64,000 nucleotides of DNA from Glaciimonas immobilis (GTDB taxonomy: Bacteria; Pseudomonadota; Gammaproteobacteria; Burkholderiales; Burkholderiaceae_D): assembly GCF_011947285.1 (NCBI RefSeq), contig NZ_JAAOZT010000002.1:124001-188000 (forward strand), in the 5' to 3' direction. The notes under the pieces are model-generated. The model was not told the DNA's origin, ran no database searches, and saw only the letters and a list, made by a program, of their open reading frames with translations. This document shows, in pieces, positions 9,073 to 17,870 of this stretch. How positions within the stretch are numbered: position 1 is the stretch's first letter; every line of letters starts with the position of its first letter. Position numbers and translations under genes: made by a program.

Positions 9073-9183
9073 TCCTTATACGGTGCGCCTTTACCTAGCC
9101 TCGCACCTACCGTTATTTGATCAGGTAGATGCGGGCAAAGGGATTGGGTGCACGGGCTACTATTTACTGAAGTTCACATCACC

Positions 9184-10215
9184 TCAATTTAACTTCATCG
9201 CTGCATCCGCATATCTGGAAGTAACGTATCGACTGTAATCCTTGTCGAGAGTGTCAATTTTGCCTTCCCCTTTCAAAAATTCTGCCGTCGCCAGGAGTGC
9301 TTTGGCCACGCCGCCATTCGCACCGCCTCCCAGCCACACCGACGATGCTTGCTCCTGAATGTCGGGATAAGCGTACAAGGCAACCGATGCAGCTACGTTC
9401 TTTGGTTCAGCGCCAGTGAGCTTTACGTTGGCCTGCACTTCTTTCGAGTCAATGGTCCAGCTATCTGGACTGCTACGGTAGGCCGCATCTGCTGCCGCCG
9501 CAATTTTTACGAAGCGGGCCATAAAGTCGGCGTTGGCTTCGCCCCATTTTCTGTCAACGGCCATACCGTCAAAAGTTGCCTTACCCTTTTTGCTTAGTTC
9601 GCCAGAGGTCACCAATACCTTGCCACTTTGTTTGATTCTGGTAAGAGCTGGATCCCACACATAAGCAGCATCGATATCACCCCGTTCCCAGGCTGCGGCA
9701 ATTTGATTGGGCTGCATGTTCAGCAGTTGTACGTCGGCAGACTTAATGCCCCATAGTTCGAGTGCAAACATGGTGTGAAAATGCGTGGTCGAGGCAAACG
9801 GCACGCCGATTTTTTTCCCCTTCAGATCGGCGGGCGTATTGATGCCGGAACCATTACGCGCGACCATCGCCTCGGCCTGATTGATGTCGTCCTGAATCCA
9901 GAACAACTGCACATCCACGCCCCGGCTCACAGCGGCCGTCAGTGGACTGGAGCCAATCACGCCGATCTGCACATCTCCCGACGCCAGAGCGATCGCCACC
10001 TTTGCGCCTGAATCAAATTTACGCCAGTCAACTTTGTAGCCAGTGGCTTTTTCAATGGCCCCACTGGCGACTACGTCCAAAAATGGTCCATTGATTTGCT
10101 GGTAGGCAATTGTGATTTCTTTTTGCTGCGCCATTGCGCCGCAAGTAATGACAAACAATGCCGCGGTGACGATGCCGCACAGCAAATTCTTATATTTCTT
10201 CGTAGTATTTTTCAT
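9184..10215 (-). CDS. tauA: taurine-type ABC transporter periplasmic binding protein
   Basis: A 343-residue periplasmic solute-binding protein. A signal peptide covers about residues 1-29, with a Lys-rich start, a hydrophobic core and AMA before the QQKEITIAYQ mature start. The core follows TauA/SsuA proteins: GPFLDVVASGAIEKATGYKV, IGVIGSSPLTAAVSRG and a late AYVWDPAL motif. It captures taurine or a related alkanesulfonate for TauBC. First gene of the operon, divergent from an IclR regulator, with a palindromic operator in the shared upstream region. Confidence 0.9.
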   Translation of the reverse strand: MKNTTKKYKNLLCGIVTAALFVITCGAMAQQKEITIAYQQINGPFLDVVASGAIEKATGYKVDWRKFDSGAKVAIALASGDVQIGVIGSSPLTAAVSRGVDVQLFWIQDDINQAEAMVARNGSGINTPADLKGKKIGVPFASTTHFHTMFALELWGIKSADVQLLNMQPNQIAAAWERGDIDAAYVWDPALTRIKQSGKVLVTSGELSKKGKATFDGMAVDRKWGEANADFMARFVKIAAAADAAYRSSPDSWTIDSKEVQANVKLTGAEPKNVAASVALYAYPDIQEQASSVWLGGGANGGVAKALLATAEFLKGEGKIDTLDKDYSRYVTSRYADAAMKLN

Positions 10216-10667
10216 GTTTCTCCGTTCAGTAGTAATACAAATGCACGAGTGCGCTAAGTAGTGCTGAGTAAGTAAAATTTAAGGGATGCTTGCGCCGCTA
10301 GAGTGGGGGCAATGAGGGCGAAACGAATTTTTAGAGTGACCTATTCAATTTTTATATTTTGGCCTCCTTAAAGGGTTGGATTAATGTTAGTACTCGTGTC
10401 ATTTCATCTCATCCTGCTCTTGGCCAAAACTGGGTAACCCCATCATCCGACCCCTTGATTTCGGCCTCGGAAAGTATCAGGATGAATGACCGTGTATCCT
10501 TAATAATCATTATCCTTAAGTAGCATTATGCAAAAAATAGTACAAATTGTTCCAATTTGTTCATATTTATAGTACTGTAAGAGGTATAAATCAGGTCGTC
10601 AAACTATTTTTTACAAAAATTGAGACGTTTTGTGCCTAAAATCATAATAATTCTATAAATTAGCCAT
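10216..10667. promoter_or_regulatory. divergent control region of tauA and the IclR gene
   Basis: A 452-base AT-rich gap between two divergent genes with no reading frame that looks real. It holds the 10542-10560 palindrome. On the minus strand TTGGAA and CATAAT lie 19 bases apart around that palindrome and may be the tauA promoter, which would put the operator over the -35 box; this promoter call is weak. Confidence 0.45.
10542..10560. promoter_or_regulatory. perfect palindrome, candidate IclR operator
   Basis: ACAAATTG-TTC-CAATTTGT, eight-base arms perfectly complementary around a three-base centre. IclR proteins bind short palindromes of this size upstream of their own divergent genes. 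A related but less symmetric copy occurs in the xsc leader at 2441-2461. Confidence 0.6.
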
Positions 10668-11486
10668 ATGAATAGTCATCCTGCAGAAAAGCCGGAGCAC
10701 GAGAAAATAGACGGCGATACACCAACGATGCGTTTATTTGCTTTGCTCGAGGTTATTGCAGAAAAAGATCAACCTTTCTCGCTTCAAGGCATGGTCGAAG
10801 AGACCGGCCTGCCAAAACCGACTGTGCACCGGATGTTGCAGCAGCTTGAGGGCGTTGGCGTATTGCAGCGAGAGAGCGATGGTCGTCATTACAGCACTGG
10901 TGTTCGGCTGCGGAAGCTCGCGTCGAATCTGCTGATCAACAACACTTATCACGGCGCACGCCATACCGTGTTGCGTCAATTGATGGAAGAGGTGGGGGAA
11001 AGTTGCAACCTGACGGCGTTCACCGGTAGTGAGGTCGTTTATCTGGATCGGATGGAGACCGTTGCGCCGTTGCGCTTCTATTTGCAGCCCGGATCACGGG
11101 TTCCAGCGCATTGCTCCTCCACCGGAAAATTGTTTTTGGCGCAAATGACGCCCATGCAACGTCGCCGGTTGCTGGCGCATATGCCGATGACCAAATACAC
11201 CAGCAATACGCAAACCGACCCAGTCAAGCTAGAGCAGGAGCTGGAGGTGGTGCGACGCAATGGCTACGCAATCGACAATGAAGAATTTCTGCCGGGTTTG
11301 CTTTGCGTCGCGGTGTTGGTACCTGCCGCAGAAGGACGCTCAAACCTCGCGGTCGCGATACAAGCGCCGATCATGCGCCTGACGCATGAAAAAGCGTTGC
11401 ATTTCCTGCCCGCATTGCAGCGCGCAGCCAAAGCGCTGGCGGCAATTGAATCCGAGACCGCCCCGCCGCTAAATGTCGCAACTTAG
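10668..11486 (+). CDS. IclR-family transcriptional regulator
   Basis: A 272-residue regulator with an N-terminal winged helix (SLQGMVEETGLPKPTVHRML, about residues 38-57) and an IclR effector domain. Effector-site landmarks are visible: GESCNLT, HCSSTGKLFLAQ and AIDNEEFLPGLLCVAV. It is divergent from tauA and followed by a DadA-like gene 140 bases downstream, so it most likely controls the taurine transporter and perhaps xsc through the related palindromes. No ribosome binding site is obvious before the chosen ATG. Confidence 0.9.
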   Translation: MNSHPAEKPEHEKIDGDTPTMRLFALLEVIAEKDQPFSLQGMVEETGLPKPTVHRMLQQLEGVGVLQRESDGRHYSTGVRLRKLASNLLINNTYHGARHTVLRQLMEEVGESCNLTAFTGSEVVYLDRMETVAPLRFYLQPGSRVPAHCSSTGKLFLAQMTPMQRRRLLAHMPMTKYTSNTQTDPVKLEQELEVVRRNGYAIDNEEFLPGLLCVAVLVPAAEGRSNLAVAIQAPIMRLTHEKALHFLPALQRAAKALAAIESETAPPLNVAT

Positions 11487-11507
11487 GCGAGGGCGAGCGC
11501 GAGGGCG
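11487..11507. repeat. short direct repeat after the IclR gene
   Basis: GCGAGGGCG occurs twice (11487-11495 and 11499-11507) with a 12-base period immediately after the stop codon. One of several short duplications in intergenic DNA of this window. Confidence 0.5.
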
Positions 11508-11626
11508 CGTACTAATACAAGAAAGCTCCCGGCAAAATCACCCGTTACTGCCGATCGCATGGCTTCAGCGCATCGGCGCAGGAGCCGGGCAAAGCAATAA
11601 AATGGACAACAGAAAGTGGAATTAGC

Positions 11627-12940
11627 ATGAAAGTCGTCGTTTTGGGCGCTGGTATTGCAGGCGTCGCGTCTGCCTGGTTCCTGAGCAAAGCGGGGCATGA
11701 AGTAACAGTCATTGATCGGCAGCCCGGTCCTGCGCAAGAGACCAGCTTTGCCAATGGCTGTCAGATTTCCGTATCGCACGCCCAACCGTGGGCAAATCCG
11801 CATACCTTGCTTAAGGTCATCAAATGGCTTGGCAGAGAGGATGCACCGCTGTTGTTCAGACTGCGGCCAGAGTTATTGCAATGGAAGTGGTGCGCGCACT
11901 TTCTGCGTGAATGCATGCCCCATCGTATCCATCACAATATTCGGCAGATTGTCGCAATTGCAGAATATAGCCGACAAACGTTACAAGCAGTGCGCGCCGA
12001 AATTGGCATGGATTACGATGCGCTGACGCGCGGTATTCTGCATTTTTATACCGACCACAAAGAGTTCGACAAGTCGCTGGCCGCCGCTGCCCTGATGCGT
12101 GAACTGGGTTGTCCGCGCAATACCGTTACCGTAGAGGAAATTATTCGGTTGGAGCCAGCGTTAGCCGGGCTGCGCGACAAGATTGTTGGCGGTGATTTCA
12201 CTGCCACCGACGAGTCCGGAGATATCTATAAATTTACCTGCGCACTGGCGGCAAAGGCCGCGCAACGCGGTGTTCAGTTTCGATTTAATACTATGGTCAC
12301 GCGCTTGCTTGCAGAAGGAAGTGGCGCAGATAAGCAGATTAAAAAGATCGAAGTCATCGCCCCCAGCGGCCATCATGAGACGATCCATGCTGATGCCTTT
12401 GTGGTGGCACTTGGCAGCTTCTCGGCACCGCTGTTGAAGCCGCTTGGGATTGACCTGATGATTTACCCCGGCAAAGGTTATTCGGCGACTTACCAGATTA
12501 TTAATCCCGACGCGGCGCCAACAGTATCTTTAACGGATGACAGTCACAAACTGGTATTGTCGCGGCTAGGCGATCGCCTGCGTGTCGCAGGAACCTGTGA
12601 GTTAAACGGCTACACGCGCGAGTTAAATCAAGCACGCTGCGATGCCATCACACAGCGAGTCCGGTTTTTGTTTCCCGACGCGTGTGACTACGGTAATCCA
12701 GTGTATTGGGCCGGCTTGCGTCCGCTGACGCCATCCAATGTCCCTTATATCGGCAAGTCAAAAATATCCAACTTGTACCTTAACACTGGACATGGAACAC
12801 TGGGCTGGACGATGGGGTGTGGCTCCGGACGTGCGATTGCGGATATCATTTGCGACCGTCAGCCCGACGTTGATTTTGCATTTACTGGCATGCCGCGCCG
12901 TGCGTCCATACAAATCGCCACGCCAAAATTAACCAAATGA
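11627..12940 (+). CDS. D-amino acid dehydrogenase-like FAD oxidoreductase (DadA family)
   Basis: A 437-residue FAD-dependent amine oxidoreductase. The N-terminal dinucleotide-binding motif is VVLGAGIAGVASAWFLSKAG (residues 4-23), the DadA-type ETSFANGCQISVSHAQPW follows near residue 40, and a C-terminal FAD-contacting region reads WAGLRPLTPSNVPYIGKS. Family members oxidatively deaminate D-amino acids or related amines and pass electrons to the respiratory chain. It follows the IclR gene on the same strand. Because the island lacks tpa and tauXY, this enzyme might act on taurine, or it may simply be a D-amino acid dehydrogenase; the sequence does not decide. Confidence 0.85.
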   Translation: MKVVVLGAGIAGVASAWFLSKAGHEVTVIDRQPGPAQETSFANGCQISVSHAQPWANPHTLLKVIKWLGREDAPLLFRLRPELLQWKWCAHFLRECMPHRIHHNIRQIVAIAEYSRQTLQAVRAEIGMDYDALTRGILHFYTDHKEFDKSLAAAALMRELGCPRNTVTVEEIIRLEPALAGLRDKIVGGDFTATDESGDIYKFTCALAAKAAQRGVQFRFNTMVTRLLAEGSGADKQIKKIEVIAPSGHHETIHADAFVVALGSFSAPLLKPLGIDLMIYPGKGYSATYQIINPDAAPTVSLTDDSHKLVLSRLGDRLRVAGTCELNGYTRELNQARCDAITQRVRFLFPDACDYGNPVYWAGLRPLTPSNVPYIGKSKISNLYLNTGHGTLGWTMGCGSGRAIADIICDRQPDVDFAFTGMPRRASIQIATPKLTK

Positions 12941-12988
12941 ATTCACGTTGAGGTAGCCCACAAAACGGCACCAAAGCGAATGATGAGA

Positions 12989-13020
12989 CGGTACGCTGGA
13001 GTTGAAACTTTAGCGTACCG
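12989..13020. terminator. hairpin between the convergent dadA-like and MFS genes
   Basis: Nine-base perfect arms CGGTACGCT and AGCGTACCG with a smaller AGTT/AACT pairing inside. It sits between two convergent genes and could separate their transcripts, but no U-run follows on either strand, so intrinsic termination is uncertain. Confidence 0.4.
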
Positions 13021-13106
13021 GATGAGAAGCGGAGCGGAAGGGTTCTGCAAACTATCCGTCATTGGCGATAAAGTGACGCTAAAGATCGACGTCACTTTCC
13101 AGCCGA

Positions 13107-14429
13107 TTAGCGTGCTTCCCGTAATGTCCGACACTGTAATTCAGTGCGCTTAACTTTGCCGATTGACAGCGCAGCGAGCGCAGATACCAGTCCTGCAAAC
13201 AGGATATACCCGACAATGTGCCATGGCTGCCCACCGCCTGTTTTAAGCAGATAAGTGGCGATAAGCGGCGTCAGTCCGCTGGCAAAGATTCCCGAAAATT
13301 GGTACACAAACGAGATTCCCGTATAGCGCACTTTTGCGTCGAACAGATCGCAAAATAACGCCGCCTCGGGTCCGTAGATCGATGCGTACAATATACCAAA
13401 AGGTATTACAATCGCCAGCCATAATACCAATACATTGTCAGCGTTATGCAACATAAACCAGAATGCAGGAATGGCAGAAAAGCTGGTGATCAGCGCGCCC
13501 CAGAAAAATACTTTAGTGCGCCCAATTCGATCCGACAAATGACCAAAAACGGGAATAAAAAAGCACATCACAACTGCCGATGCCATAACGCCAATCAATG
13601 CATCGGTGCGACTGATATTAATCGAATTGGTCAGATAGCTGATCGAAAAAACGCCAAATATATTAAAAAATACGCCGTCGATATAACGTGCTGCCATCCC
13701 TTTCAGAACGTTGCCCGGATAACGCTTTATCATGTCAAAAAAGGGAATCTGTGTTTCGGCGCTATGGCGTTTGATTTTTAGAAATTCCGGGGTTTCCATC
13801 ACGGTCAAACGTATCCACATACCAATGAATACCAGTGCTGCGGACAGGATAAAGGCAAGGCGCCAACCCCAGGAAATAAATTGCGCATCCGTCAATACAT
13901 AAGACAGCAATGCCACCACACCCGACGCCATACATAGCCCGATGGCAAGACCCAATTGCGGCAAGCTTGCGTAAAATCCTCGCTCCTTTACGGGTGCGTA
14001 TTCGTATACCATGAGCACCGCGCCACCCCATTCGCCACCCAGACCTATCCCTTGCACAACGCGTAAAATTAACAGCATAACCGGGGCAGCGACGCCGATT
14101 TGCGCATAGGATGGGAGCAGGCCAATCAAGAAAGTAGAAACACCCATGATCATCAGCGTCATTACCAGCATGCTCTTGCGACCGATTTTGTCTTGAAAGT
14201 GTCCAAAGATAACGCCGCCAATCGGACGACTTAAAAAGCCGACCGCAAATGTGCCATACGCCAGCATGGTTGATACCAAGGGATCGCTGCCAGGAAAATA
14301 TAATTTATTCAAGACGATGCCAGCGACGACGCCGTACAGAAAAAAATCGTACCACTCGATGGTGGCGCCGACCACGCTCGCTAACACCACGCGCCGTAAT
14401 TCCTTTTTTTTACTGTCGCTATTTTGCAT
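13107..14429 (-). CDS. MFS transporter, metabolite:H+ symporter family
   Basis: About 440 residues with twelve predicted membrane segments. The start MQNSDSKKKELRRVVLASVV and the GATIEWYDFFLYG motif are typical of the ShiA/ProP/KgtP-type symporter subfamily; the loop 2-3 motif appears as GHFQDKIGRKSMLV. Substrates are usually carboxylates, shikimate or betaines. The ATG ending at 14429 gives the family start; a longer start at 14474 runs through an inverted repeat and is less likely. It lies downstream of the GMC oxidoreductase on the same strand, so the transporter may supply that enzyme's substrate. Confidence 0.88.
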   Translation of the reverse strand: MQNSDSKKKELRRVVLASVVGATIEWYDFFLYGVVAGIVLNKLYFPGSDPLVSTMLAYGTFAVGFLSRPIGGVIFGHFQDKIGRKSMLVMTLMIMGVSTFLIGLLPSYAQIGVAAPVMLLILRVVQGIGLGGEWGGAVLMVYEYAPVKERGFYASLPQLGLAIGLCMASGVVALLSYVLTDAQFISWGWRLAFILSAALVFIGMWIRLTVMETPEFLKIKRHSAETQIPFFDMIKRYPGNVLKGMAARYIDGVFFNIFGVFSISYLTNSINISRTDALIGVMASAVVMCFFIPVFGHLSDRIGRTKVFFWGALITSFSAIPAFWFMLHNADNVLVLWLAIVIPFGILYASIYGPEAALFCDLFDAKVRYTGISFVYQFSGIFASGLTPLIATYLLKTGGGQPWHIVGYILFAGLVSALAALSIGKVKRTELQCRTLREAR

Positions 14430-14456
14430 GATGTCTTCAAATTTATTTGATAAATA

Positions 14457-14474
14457 GTGGTGGTTCTGCACCAC
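14457..14474. promoter_or_regulatory. inverted repeat upstream of the MFS gene
   Basis: GTGGTG-GTTCTG-CACCAC, perfect six-base arms, about 30 bases before the MFS start. It could be an operator or a leader hairpin; nothing identifies a binding protein. Confidence 0.35.
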
Positions 14475-14594
14475 ATTTTCGGAGATATTTACCGATTGAG
14501 CGATTAAACAAATCCCCCTTTTTGATGCAGTGTTTTTTATTTCAGGTGTGAAAAAAACGTTTTTTAAGGATTTTTAAGATGATTTCGACGGCCG

Positions 14595-16253
14595 TTATAC
14601 GGCTTGCTCCGCGTGATCTCTTGCGGTGCCGGTCAGATAGAGGTTGCCTGATTGCCGCTTTTCAGAATCTGCAACGATCATATCAGCGGCTTTTTCTGCA
14701 ATCATGATGGTCGGTGCATTGGTGTTACCGGAAACCAGTTCAGGCATGATCGAAGCATCGGCCACCCGTAATCCTTTAATACCATGCACCCGCAGCCGGT
14801 CATCTACGACCGCCATCGGACCGCTGCCCATCTTGCAGGTGCCCGCAGGATGGTAGATCGACTGGCTAAATTGTCGCGCTGCCTGGAGTAACTCGGCATC
14901 GGTCTGATACGCTGATCCGGGAATAAATTCGGACAAGATGTGCGGGGCCAGAGACGGCGCGCCTGCAATGTTTCGTGCCGCCCGAAGCGCGCCGATAACT
15001 ACCGGATGGTCGCGTTCGTCGGATAAGTAATTGGGATGAATCTCGGGATATTGCAAAGGATCGTTGGACTGAATGGCAATATACCCGCGGCTGTTGGGCC
15101 TTAGCTGACAGACGGACATCGTGAAAGCAGAAAATTTATGTGCGCCTTCGCCAGGTTTATCGGCGCTAAGGGGCTGCATGTGAAACTGTATATCCGGGCG
15201 CGCCACTGATGGATCGGACTTGGTAAATATCGCTACCTGGCTTGCTGCCAAGGTTAGCGGGCCGGAGCGTGAGAGCAGGTATTGCAGCCCCACCTTAATT
15301 TTATTAAGCGGATTATTGACCTCATCGTTGAGTGTCTTTAATCGCGTTTTGAACACCAGTCGGGTTTGAAGATGGTCTTGCAAATTCTGTCCAACACCCG
15401 GTAGATCGTGTACGACCGGAACACCCACGCGGCGCAATAATTTTGCGGGACCAATGCCGGAACATTGCAGGATCTGGGGAGAGCCGATTGCGCCAGCGCA
15501 CAAAATTACCTCTGCATTCGCGCTCACCTGATGCAACAGACCGTCCATGCGGTATTCGACTCCAACGGCCCGGCGGTCCTTGAGCAGAACGCGCGTAATG
15601 TGCGCTTTCGTTTCTACGTGGAGGTTCGGTCTTCTTTTGGCCGGGCGTAAAAATCCCTTGGCTGTACTCCAGCGCAGACCTTTGTGCGCGGTTTGTTGAA
15701 AATAGCCGACGCCTTCCTGCGTGCGCCCGTTGTAATCGTCGTTATAAGGGATACCGATGTCTTTGGCACCCGCAATGAAGTGTTCCGCAATGGGTCGACG
15801 CAGACGCAAATCCGATACTTTTAATTGACCACCAACCCCGTGGTAAGCATCGGCCCCGCGCTCCTGATCCTCGGACTTTTTAAAATAAGGCAATACTTCG
15901 GCGTAACTCCAGCCCTTGTTGCCGAGTGCCGCCCAATGGTCGTAATCTTCTTTTTGCCCCCGCACGTACAGTAAGCCATTCAGGGAACTGGAGCCGCCGA
16001 GCACTTTGCCGCGGGGCCACTGCAAGCGACGTCCGTTTATGCCTTGGTCAGGCTGTGTGACGTAACACCAGTCCAGCTTCGGGTCATGCATGGTCTTGAA
16101 ATAGCCGACGGGGATATGAATCCAGAGGTTATGGTCCGGTCCTCCCGCTTCGAGCAACAAAACACTTTTGGCAGGATTTTCCGATAAGCGGTTTGCTAAC
16201 ACGCAACCCGCCGATCCAGCGCCCACGATGATGTAATCAAAACTACGGGACAT
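14595..16253 (-). CDS. GMC-family FAD-dependent alcohol/choline dehydrogenase
   Basis: A GMC oxidoreductase of about 552 residues. The N-terminal FAD motif is [19 protein letters not shown], the GMC signature 1 region reads [18 protein letters not shown] (near residue 80), signature 2 is [16 protein letters not shown] (near 255), and the catalytic His lies in [11 protein letters not shown] near 485. Enzymes of this type oxidise primary alcohols (choline, aliphatic alcohols, polyethylene glycol). The ATG ending at 16253 is preferred because AAGGAGA precedes it. It heads a unit with the MFS gene and diverges from an IclR gene, so substrate-induced expression is likely. Not assigned as betA because betB and betI are absent. 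Confidence 0.9.
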   Translation of the reverse strand: MSRSFDYIIVGAGSAGCVLANRLSENPAKSVLLLEAGGPDHNLWIHIPVGYFKTMHDPKLDWCYVTQPDQGINGRRLQWPRGKVLGGSSSLNGLLYVRGQKEDYDHWAALGNKGWSYAEVLPYFKKSEDQERGADAYHGVGGQLKVSDLRLRRPIAEHFIAGAKDIGIPYNDDYNGRTQEGVGYFQQTAHKGLRWSTAKGFLRPAKRRPNLHVETKAHITRVLLKDRRAVGVEYRMDGLLHQVSANAEVILCAGAIGSPQILQCSGIGPAKLLRRVGVPVVHDLPGVGQNLQDHLQTRLVFKTRLKTLNDEVNNPLNKIKVGLQYLLSRSGPLTLAASQVAIFTKSDPSVARPDIQFHMQPLSADKPGEGAHKFSAFTMSVCQLRPNSRGYIAIQSNDPLQYPEIHPNYLSDERDHPVVIGALRAARNIAGAPSLAPHILSEFIPGSAYQTDAELLQAARQFSQSIYHPAGTCKMGSGPMAVVDDRLRVHGIKGLRVADASIMPELVSGNTNAPTIMIAEKAADMIVADSEKRQSGNLYLTGTARDHAEQAV

Positions 16254-16365
16254 GCGGTGGTCTCCTTGTAGAACCGGATCGTTGGGATTCATGATGGTTG
16301 TGAGGCGGTTTTGCGATCGGCATGGCGAACGAGCTGCTTTCTATTTTGCAGTTATTCTTTTATCC

Positions 16366-16380
16366 GGAACATAATGGTCC
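16366..16380. promoter_or_regulatory. candidate IclR operator, near-perfect palindrome
   Basis: GGAACATAATGGTCC is a 15-bp palindrome broken by one mismatched pair, located between the divergent GMC and IclR genes, 112 bases before GMC and 55 before IclR. Size and placement fit an IclR-family site. An overlapping AACATA/TATGTT inverted repeat extends to its right. Confidence 0.5.
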
Positions 16381-16434
16381 AAAATATGTTATTAAGAGCA
16401 TGCTCACAATCAGAATTTTACAAATAGGTGATAA

Positions 16435-17247
16435 GTGGAACAAAAAATGACAAAACTGTTTCGAAACTCTGCACGATCGGATGGTGCTCTGGGTAAACCC
16501 GGAGACATGCGGGTTTTACGCGTTCTGCGCCTGATTGAGCATCTCGCCGCAGCACAACATCCGCAAACGCTGTCACAGCTTTCCCATCGCACCGGGATTC
16601 CAAAAGCGACGATGATGCGAACCCTTGAAGGGTTGGCACAATTGGGATATGTACTCCGCCTGCCTATTGATCGCGGCTATTTATTAGGCCCCGCTGCAGC
16701 CGATCTGGCACTGTCTACATTAAAAAATAATGCATTGATGCGGGGCTGCCGCGCCATACTTGTTGATCTTGTCGCCGCGATTGGAGAGACATGCAATCTG
16801 ACGATTCCGGCAGGCAGTAAGGTGTTATATGTTGATCGGGTGGATACGCCCGAACCCTTAAGGCTGCATTTGCCGGTGGGCACGCTCGCACCGATGCATT
16901 GCACTGCGAGCGGTAAATTATTTATGTCGCGTTTGCCATTAATCGATCAAAGAAAAATGCTTTCCATGATGGTCTTAAACCCACTAACACTTAAAACTAT
17001 CGTGGATGTGGATCTTCTGGCCGTCGAATTGACGCGTCTCGATGTACGCGGAATCGGCATTGATAATGAAGAATTTATACACGGGATGGTCGCGATTGCC
17101 GTACCGGTTTGCGCACCTGACGGTCGCACTATAGCGGCGGTTGCCTGTCATGCGCTGACAGCCCGCCAATCGCTGGATCAACTGATGGAATACATTCCAA
17201 ACTTAAAGGTCGCCGCGTTAAAACTGCAACCATTGCTGGTCGGCTAG
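16435..17247 (+). CDS. IclR-family transcriptional regulator
   Basis: A 270-residue IclR protein with winged helix (TLSQLSHRTGIPKATMMRTL, about residues 43-62) and an effector domain bearing GETCNLT, HCTASGKLFMSR and IGIDNEEFIHGMVAIAV. It shares these landmarks with the regulator at 10668 but differs elsewhere, so they are paralogues rather than a recent duplicate. The GTG at 16435 is preceded by AGGTG; an ATG four codons on is the alternative. It separates a GMC/MFS unit from a symporter/amidohydrolase unit and probably controls both. Confidence 0.9.
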   Translation: MEQKMTKLFRNSARSDGALGKPGDMRVLRVLRLIEHLAAAQHPQTLSQLSHRTGIPKATMMRTLEGLAQLGYVLRLPIDRGYLLGPAAADLALSTLKNNALMRGCRAILVDLVAAIGETCNLTIPAGSKVLYVDRVDTPEPLRLHLPVGTLAPMHCTASGKLFMSRLPLIDQRKMLSMMVLNPLTLKTIVDVDLLAVELTRLDVRGIGIDNEEFIHGMVAIAVPVCAPDGRTIAAVACHALTARQSLDQLMEYIPNLKVAALKLQPLLVG

Positions 17248-17627
17248 GTTCAACTTTTTCGATCCGAAAATAGTTAAGCCGCCGCTTGCACCGCCAGCGT
17301 CTGGCTGGTTTAGCGCGGTGGTGTAGTGATGAGTGGCAGGTTGTAGTTGCTCCCCAATCTTTGCAACACTACCCCCTAACGCATCCCGGTGCAGCTCAAA
17401 GGTTCGCCCGCACTCTTGTGACTTATTGCCGATATTTCAGGCAAGGAGCAATTTTTACCAAATCAGTTGAGCGGATTCGGCATCGGTCGGGCAGGAGTGC
17501 GCTCACAGAATCAGATGCGTCCCGCGCTCTCGGTATAACTAAAAGTAATTGGGATAAGAATAATTATTTTGCAAGACCCATAATTTTGCAGCATATTGGA
17601 AAAAAATATCAAATGTCTGGAGGCAAA
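17248..17627. other. 380-base gap after the IclR gene
   Basis: No gene is supported here. A 15-bp perfect palindrome TTTTCG-ATC-CGAAAA lies at 17256-17270, just after the IclR stop, and may be a weak terminator or operator. A promoter for the DUF3311/symporter unit is expected in the AT-rich 17530-17610 stretch but cannot be placed. Confidence 0.35.
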
Positions 17628-17828
17628 ATGGTGAAATTTTTGATCGGTATAGGGATACCTTATATCGCTGTAATCGCATTGCTCCCTTGGGTTAATGCCG
17701 TTAATACCAATGTGTTTGGCGTTCCATTTATTTATTTCTGGATATTTATATGGATGATATTGACATCGGTTTGCATGCTCGCTTGCTGGATTTTTTTTGA
17801 CAGTAAGAACGTCGACGCCGACGATTAA
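17628..17828 (+). CDS. DUF3311 small membrane protein
   Basis: A 66-residue protein with two hydrophobic segments (IGIGIPYIAVIALLPWVN and an Ile/Trp-rich FWIFIWMILTSVCMLACWIF) and an acidic tail. DUF3311 proteins are normally encoded directly before a sodium/solute symporter, as here (42 bases upstream), and are thought to be accessory subunits. The ATG at 17628 has GGAGG four bases upstream; an ATG five codons earlier overlaps that site, and a much longer in-frame extension is noncoding in character. Confidence 0.8.
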   Translation: MVKFLIGIGIPYIAVIALLPWVNAVNTNVFGVPFIYFWIFIWMILTSVCMLACWIFFDSKNVDADD

Positions 17829-17870
17829 AGTTCACCCGTTCGGTAACCACCAAACCACCAGAAAGCTGTT

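Noticed and set aside
13446-13781. 111-codon plus-strand frame inside the MFS gene
   Set aside because: Antisense shadow rich in His/Asn/Lys; the MFS gene has clear membrane topology.
14595-16253. Assignment of the GMC enzyme as choline dehydrogenase betA
   Set aside because: No betB, betI or choline transporter nearby, and GMC sequence alone does not give the substrate.
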